Positions 46,753 to 54,547 of a stretch of 64,000 bases of DNA are shown piece after piece (the stretch's first letter is position 1; each line of letters begins with the position of its first letter). The position numbers and the translations under genes are program-made. The stretch lies in NCBI RefSeq assembly GCF_029543125.1, contig NZ_JARQWW010000008.1, positions 22,726 to 86,725 on the forward strand. Direction: 5' to 3'. This DNA comes from Caulobacter segnis. Lineage in GTDB: Bacteria; Pseudomonadota; Alphaproteobacteria; Caulobacterales; Caulobacteraceae. The notes under the pieces are model-generated. The model saw nothing but the letters and a program-made list of their open reading frames with translations. It made no database searches and was not told where the DNA came from.

Positions 46753-47172
46753 TTAGACCAGCCAGGCGTTCGGACGCGGATAGGCTTCGTCGCGCGCCAG
46801 ATAGACGAGGCCGACAATGGTCCGCACCAGGAACCAGATCGCGATCGCGCCCATGAACATGAGGCTGACGAGCAAGCCCGGAATGCCGATGAGCAGGAAG
46901 CTCAGCGGGATGCTGACTGCGAACACCGCGCCAGCGACGAGGAGGCCGACGGCCGCGATCCAGAACGTCCGGATCTGGAACGTGTAGTGGCTCTTCATCT
47001 TCGGGCCGGCGGTTCCCTCCTGGACGTGGGCGAGGATCACGCCGATGATGAAGGTCAGCCCGTTCGAGAATCCGAGCAGGTACAGAGCGTAGACGATCCC
47101 CGGGAGAAGACGGTCTTCGCTTGCCGCGACAGGCGCGGCGGGAATGACGGTTTCAGGGGTGGCGTCGGTCAT
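46753..47172 (-). CDS. DUF4870-like membrane protein
   Basis: 139 residues. A short Ala/Pro-rich N-terminus is followed by four hydrophobic segments (IVYALYLLGFSNGLTFIIGV, IAAVGLLVAGAVFAVSIPLS, LIGIPGLLVSLMFMGAIAIW and the last helix before ARDEAYPRP). The spacing resembles DUF4870/Tic20-like proteins. Function is unknown. ATG 47172 follows aaaaggagacc on the minus strand, a very good ribosome binding site. It diverges from the lipoprotein gene over about 250 bases. Confidence 0.75.
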   Translation of the reverse strand: MTDATPETVIPAAPVAASEDRLLPGIVYALYLLGFSNGLTFIIGVILAHVQEGTAGPKMKSHYTFQIRTFWIAAVGLLVAGAVFAVSIPLSFLLIGIPGLLVSLMFMGAIAIWFLVRTIVGLVYLARDEAYPRPNAWLV

Positions 47173-47420
47173 GTGGTCTCCTTTTCTGTGCTTGGATTTT
47201 GCGGCCGAACGCCGGTCAGAAGCAAATTAAGCCTTCGACACTTTGTGAAGGATCGGAAACCTTTCCACTCAAGGGGATTGAACGCCCGAGCTTGTTTTGC
47301 GTTCGATCATGCTGCGTGGCTCAGCTTGTAAAAACAGGGTTAACGATCCACCGTCACACTATTGCCCGTACTGGCGCTTAACCGGCGCTAACCCCTTCAA
47401 TTTTCGAGGATCTCCGCCAG

Positions 47421-48455
47421 ATGATTCGAATTAGCCGCGTTAAGGCCCTGGCGGGCCTCAGCTTGCTTGCCGTCCTGACCGCCTGCGCGACGCCCGAGGC
47501 CCCGCCGCCCCCGCCGCCCGTGGCCTATGTGCCGCCGCCGATCACCCTGTCGCCCCGCATCGTCGAACAGGCCGCCGCTTATCGTGGCTACATGCAAAGC
47601 GCGGGCGCGGTTTCCGCCGGCTTCACCGACGGCCTTCAGGTGGCTCAGGCCGTGAAAACCGGTTCGGCCTATGAAAGCCGCCAGCTGGTGTCCGGCGCGG
47701 TCGCCTACGCCGCCGTGGTCGCCCTGCAGGATCCGGCTTTCGTCTCGGCCGTGCGCGAATTCGCCGCCAACCAGACCCAGCGCCAGCAGGTCACCCAGCA
47801 GATTCTCCGCGATCCGGCCTACGCCGTGGTCATCAAGGGCTCGGACACCGCCGCCGGCCTGGTGATTGCGGCCCTGGGGACCGACGCCACCCAGGTCTAT
47901 ATGAATGGACGGGCCGTGAAGCAGGCCGCCTACGACATCCAGCGCCAGAAATGGTCCCTGGCGGCGGTCGCCAACCGCGAAAGCCGCCTGGCGGAAGCCA
48001 AGGCGCTTTCCGCCACGCCGCCCCAGGCCTCGCCGGATGAAACCGCCCGCCTGCATCAGGTCAGCACGGGCGTCACGCCGCTCGGCCTGACGCCGACCTC
48101 CGCGCCGCCGCCCTACACCCCGCTGGTGATCCGCGGCCTGGCCGTGGCCGCCCTGGCGGCCCTGGGCGAAGCCGGCGACATGCACATGGCGACGGTCCAG
48201 CCCCTGCTGGCCGAACCCTCGGCCGGCCAGTGCCTGAACCTGGCCAAGCTGAACCTCTATCAGTGCCTGGCCGTGGCCAAGCCGCACTATGAAGACGTGT
48301 TCTGCGTCGGCCAGCACATCCTGATGGACACCGGCCAGTGCCTCATCAAGAGCTCCGGCGCGGCCATGCCCTATATCCCGCCCCCGCCGGCCCCGGTTAA
48401 GGCCACCGTGAAGGCCCCGGTGAAGAAGAAGGCGCCGGCCAAGAAGAAGGGCTGA
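47421..48455 (+). CDS. Proline-rich lipoprotein, function unknown
   Basis: 344 residues. The lipoprotein signal ends LTAC (Cys 22), followed by EAPPPPPPVAYVPPPITLSP. The body is Ala-rich and helical with repeated YRGYMQSAGAVSAG-like segments. Two CXXXXXXXXXC pairs lie near residues 273-310 (QCLNLAKLNLYQC and FCVGQHILMDTGQC). The C-terminus is a Lys/Ala/Pro tail, KKKAPAKKKG, that could touch peptidoglycan or DNA-like polyanions. I do not recognise a named family; similar proteins are Caulobacterales-restricted, as far as I recall. TTAAC-containing promoter DNA precedes it. Confidence 0.7.
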   Translation: MIRISRVKALAGLSLLAVLTACATPEAPPPPPPVAYVPPPITLSPRIVEQAAAYRGYMQSAGAVSAGFTDGLQVAQAVKTGSAYESRQLVSGAVAYAAVVALQDPAFVSAVREFAANQTQRQQVTQQILRDPAYAVVIKGSDTAAGLVIAALGTDATQVYMNGRAVKQAAYDIQRQKWSLAAVANRESRLAEAKALSATPPQASPDETARLHQVSTGVTPLGLTPTSAPPPYTPLVIRGLAVAALAALGEAGDMHMATVQPLLAEPSAGQCLNLAKLNLYQCLAVAKPHYEDVFCVGQHILMDTGQCLIKSSGAAMPYIPPPPAPVKATVKAPVKKKAPAKKKG

Positions 48456-48478
48456 TCGCCCGTATTCGATTCAGAGTC

Positions 48479-48504
48479 GCGCGGGGCGTTGCAACGTCCC
48501 GCGC
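48479..48504 (+). terminator. Stem-loop after the lipoprotein gene
   Basis: gcgcggggcgtt (48479-48490) pairs with aacgtcccgcgc (48493-48504), with one G-T pair and a two-base gap. The tail is not U-rich, so it may stabilise the 3' end instead. Confidence 0.45.
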
Positions 48505-48543
48505 CCTCGTGTATCTAGCCGCACCCTATTCATCCGACTGTCA

Positions 48544-48577
48544 CCGCGCGGATATCACGCGCGGCGTTTCGTTTTGA
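48544..48577 (+). terminator. Terminator-like hairpin directly before rplY
   Basis: ccgcgcg (48544-48550) pairs with cgcgcgg (48558-48564) and is followed by cgtttcgtttt. It ends only 11 bases before the rplY start. It may end upstream transcription or act as an attenuator for rplY. Confidence 0.45.
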
Positions 48578-48587
48578 GAAAAGACCT

Positions 48588-49190
48588 ATGGCCGAGATCG
48601 TTCTGAACGTCGAAGTCCGTGAGCGCGCCGGCACCGGCGGCGCCCGCGCGTCCCGCAATGCTGGCAAGGTTCCCGGCGTCCTCTACGGCGGCGGCAAGAA
48701 CCCCGTCATGATCGAGGTTCGCTCGAACGAGTTCCGCAAGGCGCTCTATACGGGCAAGCTGTCGGGCCACCTGGTGACCCTGAAGTACGGCGAAGAGACC
48801 CAGCCGGTCATCGCCAAGGACATCCAGTTCCATCCGGTCACGGATGAGCCGATCCACTTCGACCTGTATCGCGTGGACGAGTCCCAGACGATCAAGATCG
48901 AAGTCCCGGTTCACTTCAAGAACCACGACACCTCGCCGGGCATGAAGGCCGGCGGTTCGCTGGAAGTCGTGCGTCACACGGTCGAGCTGTCCTGCCCGGC
49001 CAACGCCATTCCGGAAGAACTGATCATCGACCTGTCGACCCACAACATCGGCGACACCATCCGCATGTCGGAAATCAAGCTGCCGAAGGGCGTGAAGCCG
49101 GCTCTGGACCGCGACTTCGTGATCGCCAACATCAAGGTCTCGTCGGCCGCGATGTCGGAAGCCGCTGAAGAAGCCGCCACCGAAGAGTAA
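48588..49190 (+). CDS. rplY: 50S ribosomal protein L25 (long, Ctc type)
   Basis: 200 residues. An N-terminal L25 domain (RERAGTGGARASRNAGKVPG...VLYGGGKNP) binds 5S rRNA, and a C-terminal Ctc/TL5 domain ends in an acidic tail (AAEEAATEE). ATG 48588 was chosen with ag-rich leader gagaaaagacct. It precedes pth, the usual arrangement, with a terminator between. Confidence 0.95.
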   Translation: MAEIVLNVEVRERAGTGGARASRNAGKVPGVLYGGGKNPVMIEVRSNEFRKALYTGKLSGHLVTLKYGEETQPVIAKDIQFHPVTDEPIHFDLYRVDESQTIKIEVPVHFKNHDTSPGMKAGGSLEVVRHTVELSCPANAIPEELIIDLSTHNIGDTIRMSEIKLPKGVKPALDRDFVIANIKVSSAAMSEAAEEAATEE

Positions 49191-49217
49191 GTTTCTCCCT
49201 TCGGGGCTGAACCGTTC

Positions 49218-49252
49218 ATCGCCCGCGAAGGCTCTGCCTTCGCGGGCGATTT
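49218..49252 (+). terminator. Hairpin between rplY and pth
   Basis: A perfect 15-bp stem (49218-49232 with 49236-49250, core cgcccgcgaaggc) with loop tct, then ttcg. It probably reduces readthrough into pth. Confidence 0.75.
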
Positions 49253-49270
49253 CGTATCCGGGAACACGCC

Positions 49271-49882
49271 ATGCTGATCCTCGCCGGCCTCGGCAACCCC
49301 GAGAGCAAGTACGAGAAGAACCGCCACAACGTCGGCTTCATGGCCGTGGACGCCCTGGCGCGCAAATGGTCCACCGCCCCGTGGCGCAGCCGGTTCCAGG
49401 GCATGGCCTGCGAGGGCCAGGTCAGCACCCCGGACGGCCCGGTCAAGCTGCTGCTGCTGAAGCCCAAGACCTATTACAACGAGAGCGGCCGCGCCGTGGG
49501 CGAGGCCATGAAGTTCTTCAAGCTCGCGCCGGCTGACGTCATCGTCTTCCACGACGAGATCGACATGGCGCCCGGCCGCTTCCGCATGAAGTCGGGCGGC
49601 GGCGCGGCCGGCAACAACGGCATCCGCTCCGTCACCAGCCAGATCGGCGATGCTTTCCGCCGCGGCCGCATCGGCGTCGGCCATCCCGGCCACAAGGACG
49701 CGGTGATGCACTACGTCCTGGGCGACTTCCACAAGGTCGACCACCAGTGGCTCGATCCCATGCTGGACGCCATCGCCGACGCCCTGCCCTTCGCCGCCAT
49801 GGGCGACGACGAGCGCTACCAGGCCGAGATCATGCGCCTGGCTCCCGCGCCCAAGGCGGATCCGCGTAAGCGCGAGGACTAG
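49271..49882 (+). CDS. pth: Peptidyl-tRNA hydrolase
   Basis: 203 residues. Landmarks are AGLGNPESKYEKNRHNVGFM with catalytic His near residue 20, KPKTYYNESGRAV, VFHDEIDMAPGRF and GGGAAGNNGIRSV. It frees tRNA from peptidyl-tRNA drop-offs. The usual neighbour ychF lies 4.7 kb away instead of adjacent. Its stop overlaps the stop of the convergent serine hydrolase gene. Confidence 0.95.
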   Translation: MLILAGLGNPESKYEKNRHNVGFMAVDALARKWSTAPWRSRFQGMACEGQVSTPDGPVKLLLLKPKTYYNESGRAVGEAMKFFKLAPADVIVFHDEIDMAPGRFRMKSGGGAAGNNGIRSVTSQIGDAFRRGRIGVGHPGHKDAVMHYVLGDFHKVDHQWLDPMLDAIADALPFAAMGDDERYQAEIMRLAPAPKADPRKRED

Positions 49883-51252
49883 GCCGGCAGGCGCGCGCCG
49901 ATGAAGTCGGCGGCGTTGAGCGCCGCTGGATGGCCTCGGTTGCAAAGGACCACCGTCACGTCGTCGCGATAGACGGCGAAGTCGCCGTTGACGCCCGGTG
50001 CGCTGCCGCCATGACCATAGTAGGTCGCGCCGTTGCGGCTGCGGATCGCCATGCCGAGGCCCCAATGGGATGATCCCGCGACCACCTTCGGCGTGGTCAT
50101 TGCGGCCAGGGTCGCCGGTTTGACCAACCGCCCCGCGCGCAGACCGATGGCGAAGGCGTGCATGTCTTCGACGGTTGAATATCCGCCCCCGGCCGGCAGA
50201 CCGTCGTAGGGTGTCAACGCCTTCAATCCTGTCGCCCTGGCGCCGGTGTAGGGCCTGGCCGTCGGCTTAGACGATGCAAAGCCTTGCGAGGTCGACACCA
50301 TTCCGGCCGGCATGAAGATCGCCTCCTGGAACACAGCTTCATAGGGCTTGCCCGCCACCCGTTCGAGAATCGCGCCCAGCAGCACGAAGCCGTAGTTGCT
50401 GTAGCCCCATCGGGCGCCGGGCTCGAAGATCGGCTCGCGGGCGCCGTAGAAGCGGACGAGATCGGCCGGCGTCTTCAGCTTGTCGATATTGGCGTCGTAC
50501 TGCGGGCCAAAGATATCGCCCGTGCCGCCGGTGTGGGTCAGCAGGCGCTCGACGGTCACACGGCTGGCCAGGGCCTGGTTGGGATAGTCCGGCAGGTGGA
50601 CCGCCAGCGTGTCGGAAAGCTTCAGACGCCCCGACTCGACCATCTGCATGACGGCCACGGCGGTGAACATCTTGCCCATGGAACCTATGCAGAATCGCAT
50701 GGACGGCGTGACGGCCGCCCCGGTTGATTCATCGGCCATGCCATGGGCCACTTTGAGCAGCACCTTTTCTCCACGCGCCGTCAGGGCCGCGCCGTTGAAG
50801 CGGCCGACAGCCCCTTCCTCCCGCAACTTCTCTACCGACGCGGCTATGGCGAGACGCTCATCCAAGCGCTGCAAAGCCTCCCCCGGGGCGCCGGCGAAGG
50901 CGATGTCGTCGAGCTTCTCGCCGCCGGTCGCGGTCAGCACCACCTTGGACCGTCGATCCCAGGCCCGGTCCTTCATGATGGCGGTGATCTCGTTGGCGCC
51001 CGTCACCTGGGACGACACCAACTGGAAGCCGCCCGTCACCTCGCGCACGGAAAGGTCGTCGTCCACATAGGGCCGAACGCTCGGCGCCAGCGTCTCCACG
51101 AACTGCTTGTAGATTCTCAGGTCAGGATCATTGAAGGCCGCCAGCCAGCGCTTCAGCCACGACTGGAGCAAGCCATCATCCGCGTGACTCACGCCGGACG
51201 CCAGCAGCCCGGCGCCCGCGACGCCCGAGATGAGAAGATCGCGCCTGTTCAC
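49879..51252 (-). CDS. Secreted serine hydrolase, class C beta-lactamase fold
   Basis: 457 residues. The Tat-like signal MNRRDLLISGVAGAGLLASG precedes a first domain of about 130 residues (a DUF3471/lipocalin-like helper, LQSWLKRWLAAFNDPDLRIY). The hydrolase domain carries SMGK (SxxK), YSNYGF (YxN) and YGHGGSAPG (third motif). It diverges from the MarR gene across 59 bases and is probably its target. It is the first gene of the block inserted between pth and ychF. Confidence 0.85.
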   Translation of the reverse strand: MNRRDLLISGVAGAGLLASGVSHADDGLLQSWLKRWLAAFNDPDLRIYKQFVETLAPSVRPYVDDDLSVREVTGGFQLVSSQVTGANEITAIMKDRAWDRRSKVVLTATGGEKLDDIAFAGAPGEALQRLDERLAIAASVEKLREEGAVGRFNGAALTARGEKVLLKVAHGMADESTGAAVTPSMRFCIGSMGKMFTAVAVMQMVESGRLKLSDTLAVHLPDYPNQALASRVTVERLLTHTGGTGDIFGPQYDANIDKLKTPADLVRFYGAREPIFEPGARWGYSNYGFVLLGAILERVAGKPYEAVFQEAIFMPAGMVSTSQGFASSKPTARPYTGARATGLKALTPYDGLPAGGGYSTVEDMHAFAIGLRAGRLVKPATLAAMTTPKVVAGSSHWGLGMAIRSRNGATYYGHGGSAPGVNGDFAVYRDDVTVVLCNRGHPAALNAADFIGARLPA

Positions 51253-51311
51253 GACGAGGGCTCCACCCTAACCTTATGGGCCACCCTTGTAACTAGTAAC
51301 GACGGAAGTCA

Positions 51312-51815
51312 ATGACGGCCCGCTCCGACGATCCCAGCGGCTATACGACCAAGGCTGGCGCGGCCGCGATCGGCGCGCGCCTTCGCCGCCTGTCCGAGCG
51401 AATCGACCGCGACGCCGCCCGCCTCTACGCCGAAAGCGGCGTGGCGTTCGAGCAGCGCTGGTTCGGCGTGGTCAATCTGCTCAGCCTGTACGAGACCCTG
51501 ACCGTGGGGGAGCTCGCCGCCGCGCTTGGCGTCAGCCATGCCACCGTCAGCCAGGTGCGTGCGGGACTGGAAACCGCGAAGCTGATCGCCTGGGACGCCG
51601 ACAAGACCAATCCCCGCCAACGTCGCCTGCGCCTGACCCCGGCCGGGCGAGACGTCGCCGCGCGCCTCGCCCCTCTATGGGCGGCACTGTCAGAGACCGC
51701 TGTCGAACTGAACGACGAGGCGCAAGACGCACTCGCCGCCTTGGACCGCCTGGAGCAGGCCACCTTGCGCCTATCCCTCTACGATCGGGTCAAGGCGCGT
51801 CTGGCGCAGGACTGA
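51312..51815 (+). CDS. MarR-family regulator
   Basis: 167 residues. The winged helix includes LTVGELAAALGVSHATVSQV and the wing TNPRQRRLRLTPAG. MarR proteins usually repress a divergent neighbour and respond to small ligands; the serine hydrolase gene starts 59 bases away. The gap holds gtaactagtaac, a direct pair that could be the operator. Confidence 0.87.
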   Translation: MTARSDDPSGYTTKAGAAAIGARLRRLSERIDRDAARLYAESGVAFEQRWFGVVNLLSLYETLTVGELAAALGVSHATVSQVRAGLETAKLIAWDADKTNPRQRRLRLTPAGRDVAARLAPLWAALSETAVELNDEAQDALAALDRLEQATLRLSLYDRVKARLAQD

Positions 51816-51833
51816 CAAACCCAACCATATCGT

Positions 51834-51854
51834 TTGACAGAAAGTTTTTTCTGT
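51834..51854 (+). promoter_or_regulatory. Dyad overlapping a -35 box before the DUF2975-XRE pair
   Basis: TTGACA at 51834-51839 overlaps the inverted repeat acagaaa (51837-51843) / tttctgt (51848-51854), four bases apart. It lies 30 bases before the DUF2975 start and could be bound by the XRE protein encoded two genes on. Confidence 0.4.
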
Positions 51855-51880
51855 TGAATCCATGATGGCGGGAGGATCGC

Positions 51881-52474
51881 ATGACCACCGTCGTCCAGTT
51901 GAAGCCCGCGCCTGTCGCTCTGCCGACCGCCGCGCATCACCAGCGCCTGCGCCTCGCCAGCCGCGCACTGTCCTGGCTGTTCACAGCCCTGCTGATCCTG
52001 GTGGGAGCGATCGCGGCGGCTCTGATCGCAGCCGTCGTCTTCTATACGGGCGATGACTTCCGCATCGGCTCCAACGCCGTGTGGATCGGCAAGGGCTCAG
52101 CGGACTCCGTGGCCTTCCGCACCCTGTCCCTGCCACATCGCCTGGCCTATGCGGCGGTGGGCGTCGTGCGCATCGCCCCCAGCCTGATGATCTTCTGGCG
52201 TCTGCGGGAATTGTTCGCCCTCTACAGCCAGGGCGAAGTCTTCGGTCGCCGAAACGGATGGCTCATCGGCCAGGTCGGCGTGTGGCTGTGCGCCTACGCC
52301 GTCGCCCCACTCCTCTGCCACCTGTTCCTCAGCGCCACGGGCTGGGAGATCGACCGCAAGTGGATGCACCTTGCCAGCATCCAGGCCTTCATCCTCGGCC
52401 TGCTGGTCTTCGTCATCGCCCAGGTGATGCAGGTCGGCCGAGAGATCGAGGAAGACCGGGAGGCCTTCGTCTGA
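51881..52474 (+). CDS. DUF2975 membrane protein
   Basis: 197 residues and four membrane helices (ALSWLFTALLILVGAIAAAL, the central YAAVGVVRIAPSLMIFW, then VGVWLCAYAVAPLLCHLF and ASIQAFILGLLVFVIAQVMQ). The terminal REIEEDREAFV motif is typical of DUF2975. These proteins are almost always encoded with a small XRE regulator, as here. A ggagga precedes ATG 51881. Function is unknown. Confidence 0.85.
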   Translation: MTTVVQLKPAPVALPTAAHHQRLRLASRALSWLFTALLILVGAIAAALIAAVVFYTGDDFRIGSNAVWIGKGSADSVAFRTLSLPHRLAYAAVGVVRIAPSLMIFWRLRELFALYSQGEVFGRRNGWLIGQVGVWLCAYAVAPLLCHLFLSATGWEIDRKWMHLASIQAFILGLLVFVIAQVMQVGREIEEDREAFV

Positions 52475-52710
52475 TGCCGATCATCCTGCGACTCGACGTG
52501 ATGATGGCCCGCCGCAAGGTGCGCTCGAACGCCCTGGCCCGCGCCATCGGCATCACCGAAGCCAACCTGTCCCTGCTGAAGTCCGGCAAGGTGAAGGGCC
52601 TGCGCTTCTCCACCCTGGACGCCATCTGCCGCTTTCTCGACTGCCAGCCCGGCGACATCCTCGAATACGAGCCCGAGGGCGGCGAGGAAGAACTGAGACA
52701 GGCCGGCTGA
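52474..52710 (+). CDS. XRE-family helix-turn-helix regulator (YozG-like)
   Basis: 78 residues from MPIILRLDVMMARRKVRSNA. The HTH is ALARAIGITEANLSLLKSGK with DAICRFLDCQPGDILEYEPE, the hallmark of the YozG/Cro-like subgroup. Its ATG shares a base with the DUF2975 stop (TGATG), so they are translationally coupled. It likely autoregulates through the dyad at 51834-51854. The start ATG is clear, and the longer upstream frame is shadow sequence. Confidence 0.9.
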   Translation: MPIILRLDVMMARRKVRSNALARAIGITEANLSLLKSGKVKGLRFSTLDAICRFLDCQPGDILEYEPEGGEEELRQAG

Positions 52711-52739
52711 CCCCCGCCCCTTAAAACCCGGAGATTCAA

Positions 52740-53588
52740 ATGCGCTTTCTTTCAACGCCCGTTCGGGCGATCGCGGCCGCATGCCTGCTGCTCAGCATCG
52801 CCCCGGCCGTCGCCGAGCCCGCCTTCATCGAGGTCCAGGACGGAAAGCTGGCCTATGACGCCTGCGGGTCAGGCCCAAAAGCCATAGTCCTGATCCACGA
52901 CGGCATCCTGCATTCAGCGGCCTTCGACGATGTGCAGCCCCTGCTGTGCGAGCAGTTCCGGGTGATCCGCTACGACCGCCGCGGCTATGGAGCGTCGCCG
53001 GCCGCCGAGGCGACCTATCAGCCCGCACGGGATCTGGAGGCGCTGCTCAAGGCGCTGAAGGTCGAGCGCGCCACGTTCGTCGGCTCATCGGCCGGCGGGG
53101 GCGTGGCGGTGGATTTCGCACTCGCCCGTCCCGAGGCCGTGGACGGTCTCGTCCTGGTCGGCCCGTGGGTGGCGGGCTTCAAGCCGTCCATGGCCTTCAT
53201 GATGCGCGGCCTGAAGCTGGCGGCGCTCTTCAAGGCCGGCGACATCGAGGGTGCCGCGCGTGATCCCTACATCCTGAGCAAGAACGCCGACGCCGAGCGG
53301 CAGCGGGTGGTCGCCTGGATCAAGGCGAACCCGCACAACTTCGGCGCGGGGAACAAGGAGCGCTTCATGGTCGACGCCAAGCCCCGCCTTGGCGAGATAA
53401 AGGCGCCGACCCTGATTCTGGTGGGAGAGGTCGACATCGAGAACGTCCACGAACAGGCCCGTGAGCTGGAGACCGCGATCCCCGGCGCGAAGCTGGAGAC
53501 CGTCCCCGCCACGGGCCACTTCATGTACGTGGAGCAACCGAAGGCCTTCGCCGACAGGATTGCGGCCTTCCTGAGCGCTGAACCCTAG
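52740..53588 (+). CDS. Exported alpha/beta hydrolase
   Basis: 282 residues. A signal peptide (AAACLLLSIAPAVAEPA) precedes a hydrolase with nucleophile GSSAGGG, a candidate acid in VGEVDIENV, and His in TGHFMYVEQP. Substrate unknown. It is 29 bases after the XRE gene, with cggag as a ribosome binding site. It ends three bases before the convergent pirin gene. Confidence 0.86.
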   Translation: MRFLSTPVRAIAAACLLLSIAPAVAEPAFIEVQDGKLAYDACGSGPKAIVLIHDGILHSAAFDDVQPLLCEQFRVIRYDRRGYGASPAAEATYQPARDLEALLKALKVERATFVGSSAGGGVAVDFALARPEAVDGLVLVGPWVAGFKPSMAFMMRGLKLAALFKAGDIEGAARDPYILSKNADAERQRVVAWIKANPHNFGAGNKERFMVDAKPRLGEIKAPTLILVGEVDIENVHEQARELETAIPGAKLETVPATGHFMYVEQPKAFADRIAAFLSAEP

Positions 53589-53591
53589 GGT

Positions 53592-54425
53592 TCAGAACCG
53601 CCCGGCGTTGAAGTCGTTGACCGCCTGGACGATCTCCTCGCGCGTGTTCATCACGAAGGGGCCGTGCCAGAAGACCGGCTCGTTGATCGGCTTGCCGGCG
53701 ATCAGCAGCAGGCGGGCGTCGGTCTTGGCCTCGACCACCACGCGGCCGCCCGAACCCAGGAATACCCCGGTGAGGGCGTCGACCTGGTCATGGGCCACGC
53801 GGACGGAGCCTTCGTAAACAGCCAGCATGGCCGCGCGCTCGTCGCCCACCGGCTCCTCAAACCGGGCGCCGGCCGGAAGGGTGATGTCGAAATAGAGCGC
53901 GTCCACGGCGCCGCCGCCCACGGGCCCGACCGAACCTTCGCTGGTGGTTCCGGCGATGGCTTTGACGGTGACGCCGCCTTCGCGGGTCTCGACGGGGATG
54001 CTGTCCGCTTCGAACTCCTGGTAGCCGGGCGCGCTCATCTTCAGCTCGGCGGGCAGGTTCACCCACAGCTGGAAGCCGCGCATGCGGCCGTCGGTCTGCA
54101 GCGGCATCTCCGAATGGATGATGCCGCGCCCGGCGCGCATCCACTGCACGCCGCCGGTGCCGATGATCCCTTCACGGCCGGTGTTGTCCGCATGCTTCAT
54201 GCGGCCCTCCAGCATGTAGGTCACGGTCTCGAAGCCGCGGTGCGGGTGGTCCGGGAAGCCGCCCACATAGTCGGAGGCTTGGGCAGTGTCGAAGCAGTCC
54301 AGCATCAGGAAGGGATCGAACATCTGCGCTTCCTGCGTGCCCAGCACGCGCGTCAGCCGCACGCCGTCCCCGTCCGAGGTCGGCACGCCCTTGACCAGCT
54401 TGATGACGGGACGAACGCTGCTCAT
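53592..54425 (-). CDS. Pirin-family cupin protein
   Basis: 277 residues. N-terminal pirin domain with the metal-binding FPDHPHRGFETVTYMLEG and HSEMP. The C-terminal domain (ALYFDITLPAGARFEEPVGD) ends with WHGPFVMNTREEI. Bacterial pirins bind iron and can have quercetinase-like activity. It diverges from ychF across about 120 bases and is the last gene of the block between pth and ychF. Confidence 0.9.
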   Translation of the reverse strand: MSSVRPVIKLVKGVPTSDGDGVRLTRVLGTQEAQMFDPFLMLDCFDTAQASDYVGGFPDHPHRGFETVTYMLEGRMKHADNTGREGIIGTGGVQWMRAGRGIIHSEMPLQTDGRMRGFQLWVNLPAELKMSAPGYQEFEADSIPVETREGGVTVKAIAGTTSEGSVGPVGGGAVDALYFDITLPAGARFEEPVGDERAAMLAVYEGSVRVAHDQVDALTGVFLGSGGRVVVEAKTDARLLLIAGKPINEPVFWHGPFVMNTREEIVQAVNDFNAGRF

Positions 54426-54547
54426 TGGAATACTCCTGAAATCCGAGCGAATGATATCGTCACTGTTACAGATGGTTTCAACCCCTCCGTTTCGCCAAAC
54501 CGCCCATCCGTGCTAGGTCGCGCGCCAACGAAATCTGCGAGTGCTCC

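Noticed and set aside
47340..47400. TTAAC motifs upstream of the lipoprotein gene as CtrA sites
   Set aside because: The spacing does not fit the TTAA-N7-TTAAC consensus, and two half-sites are expected by chance in this region. The similar TTAA pair near 33613 has a 13-base spacer.
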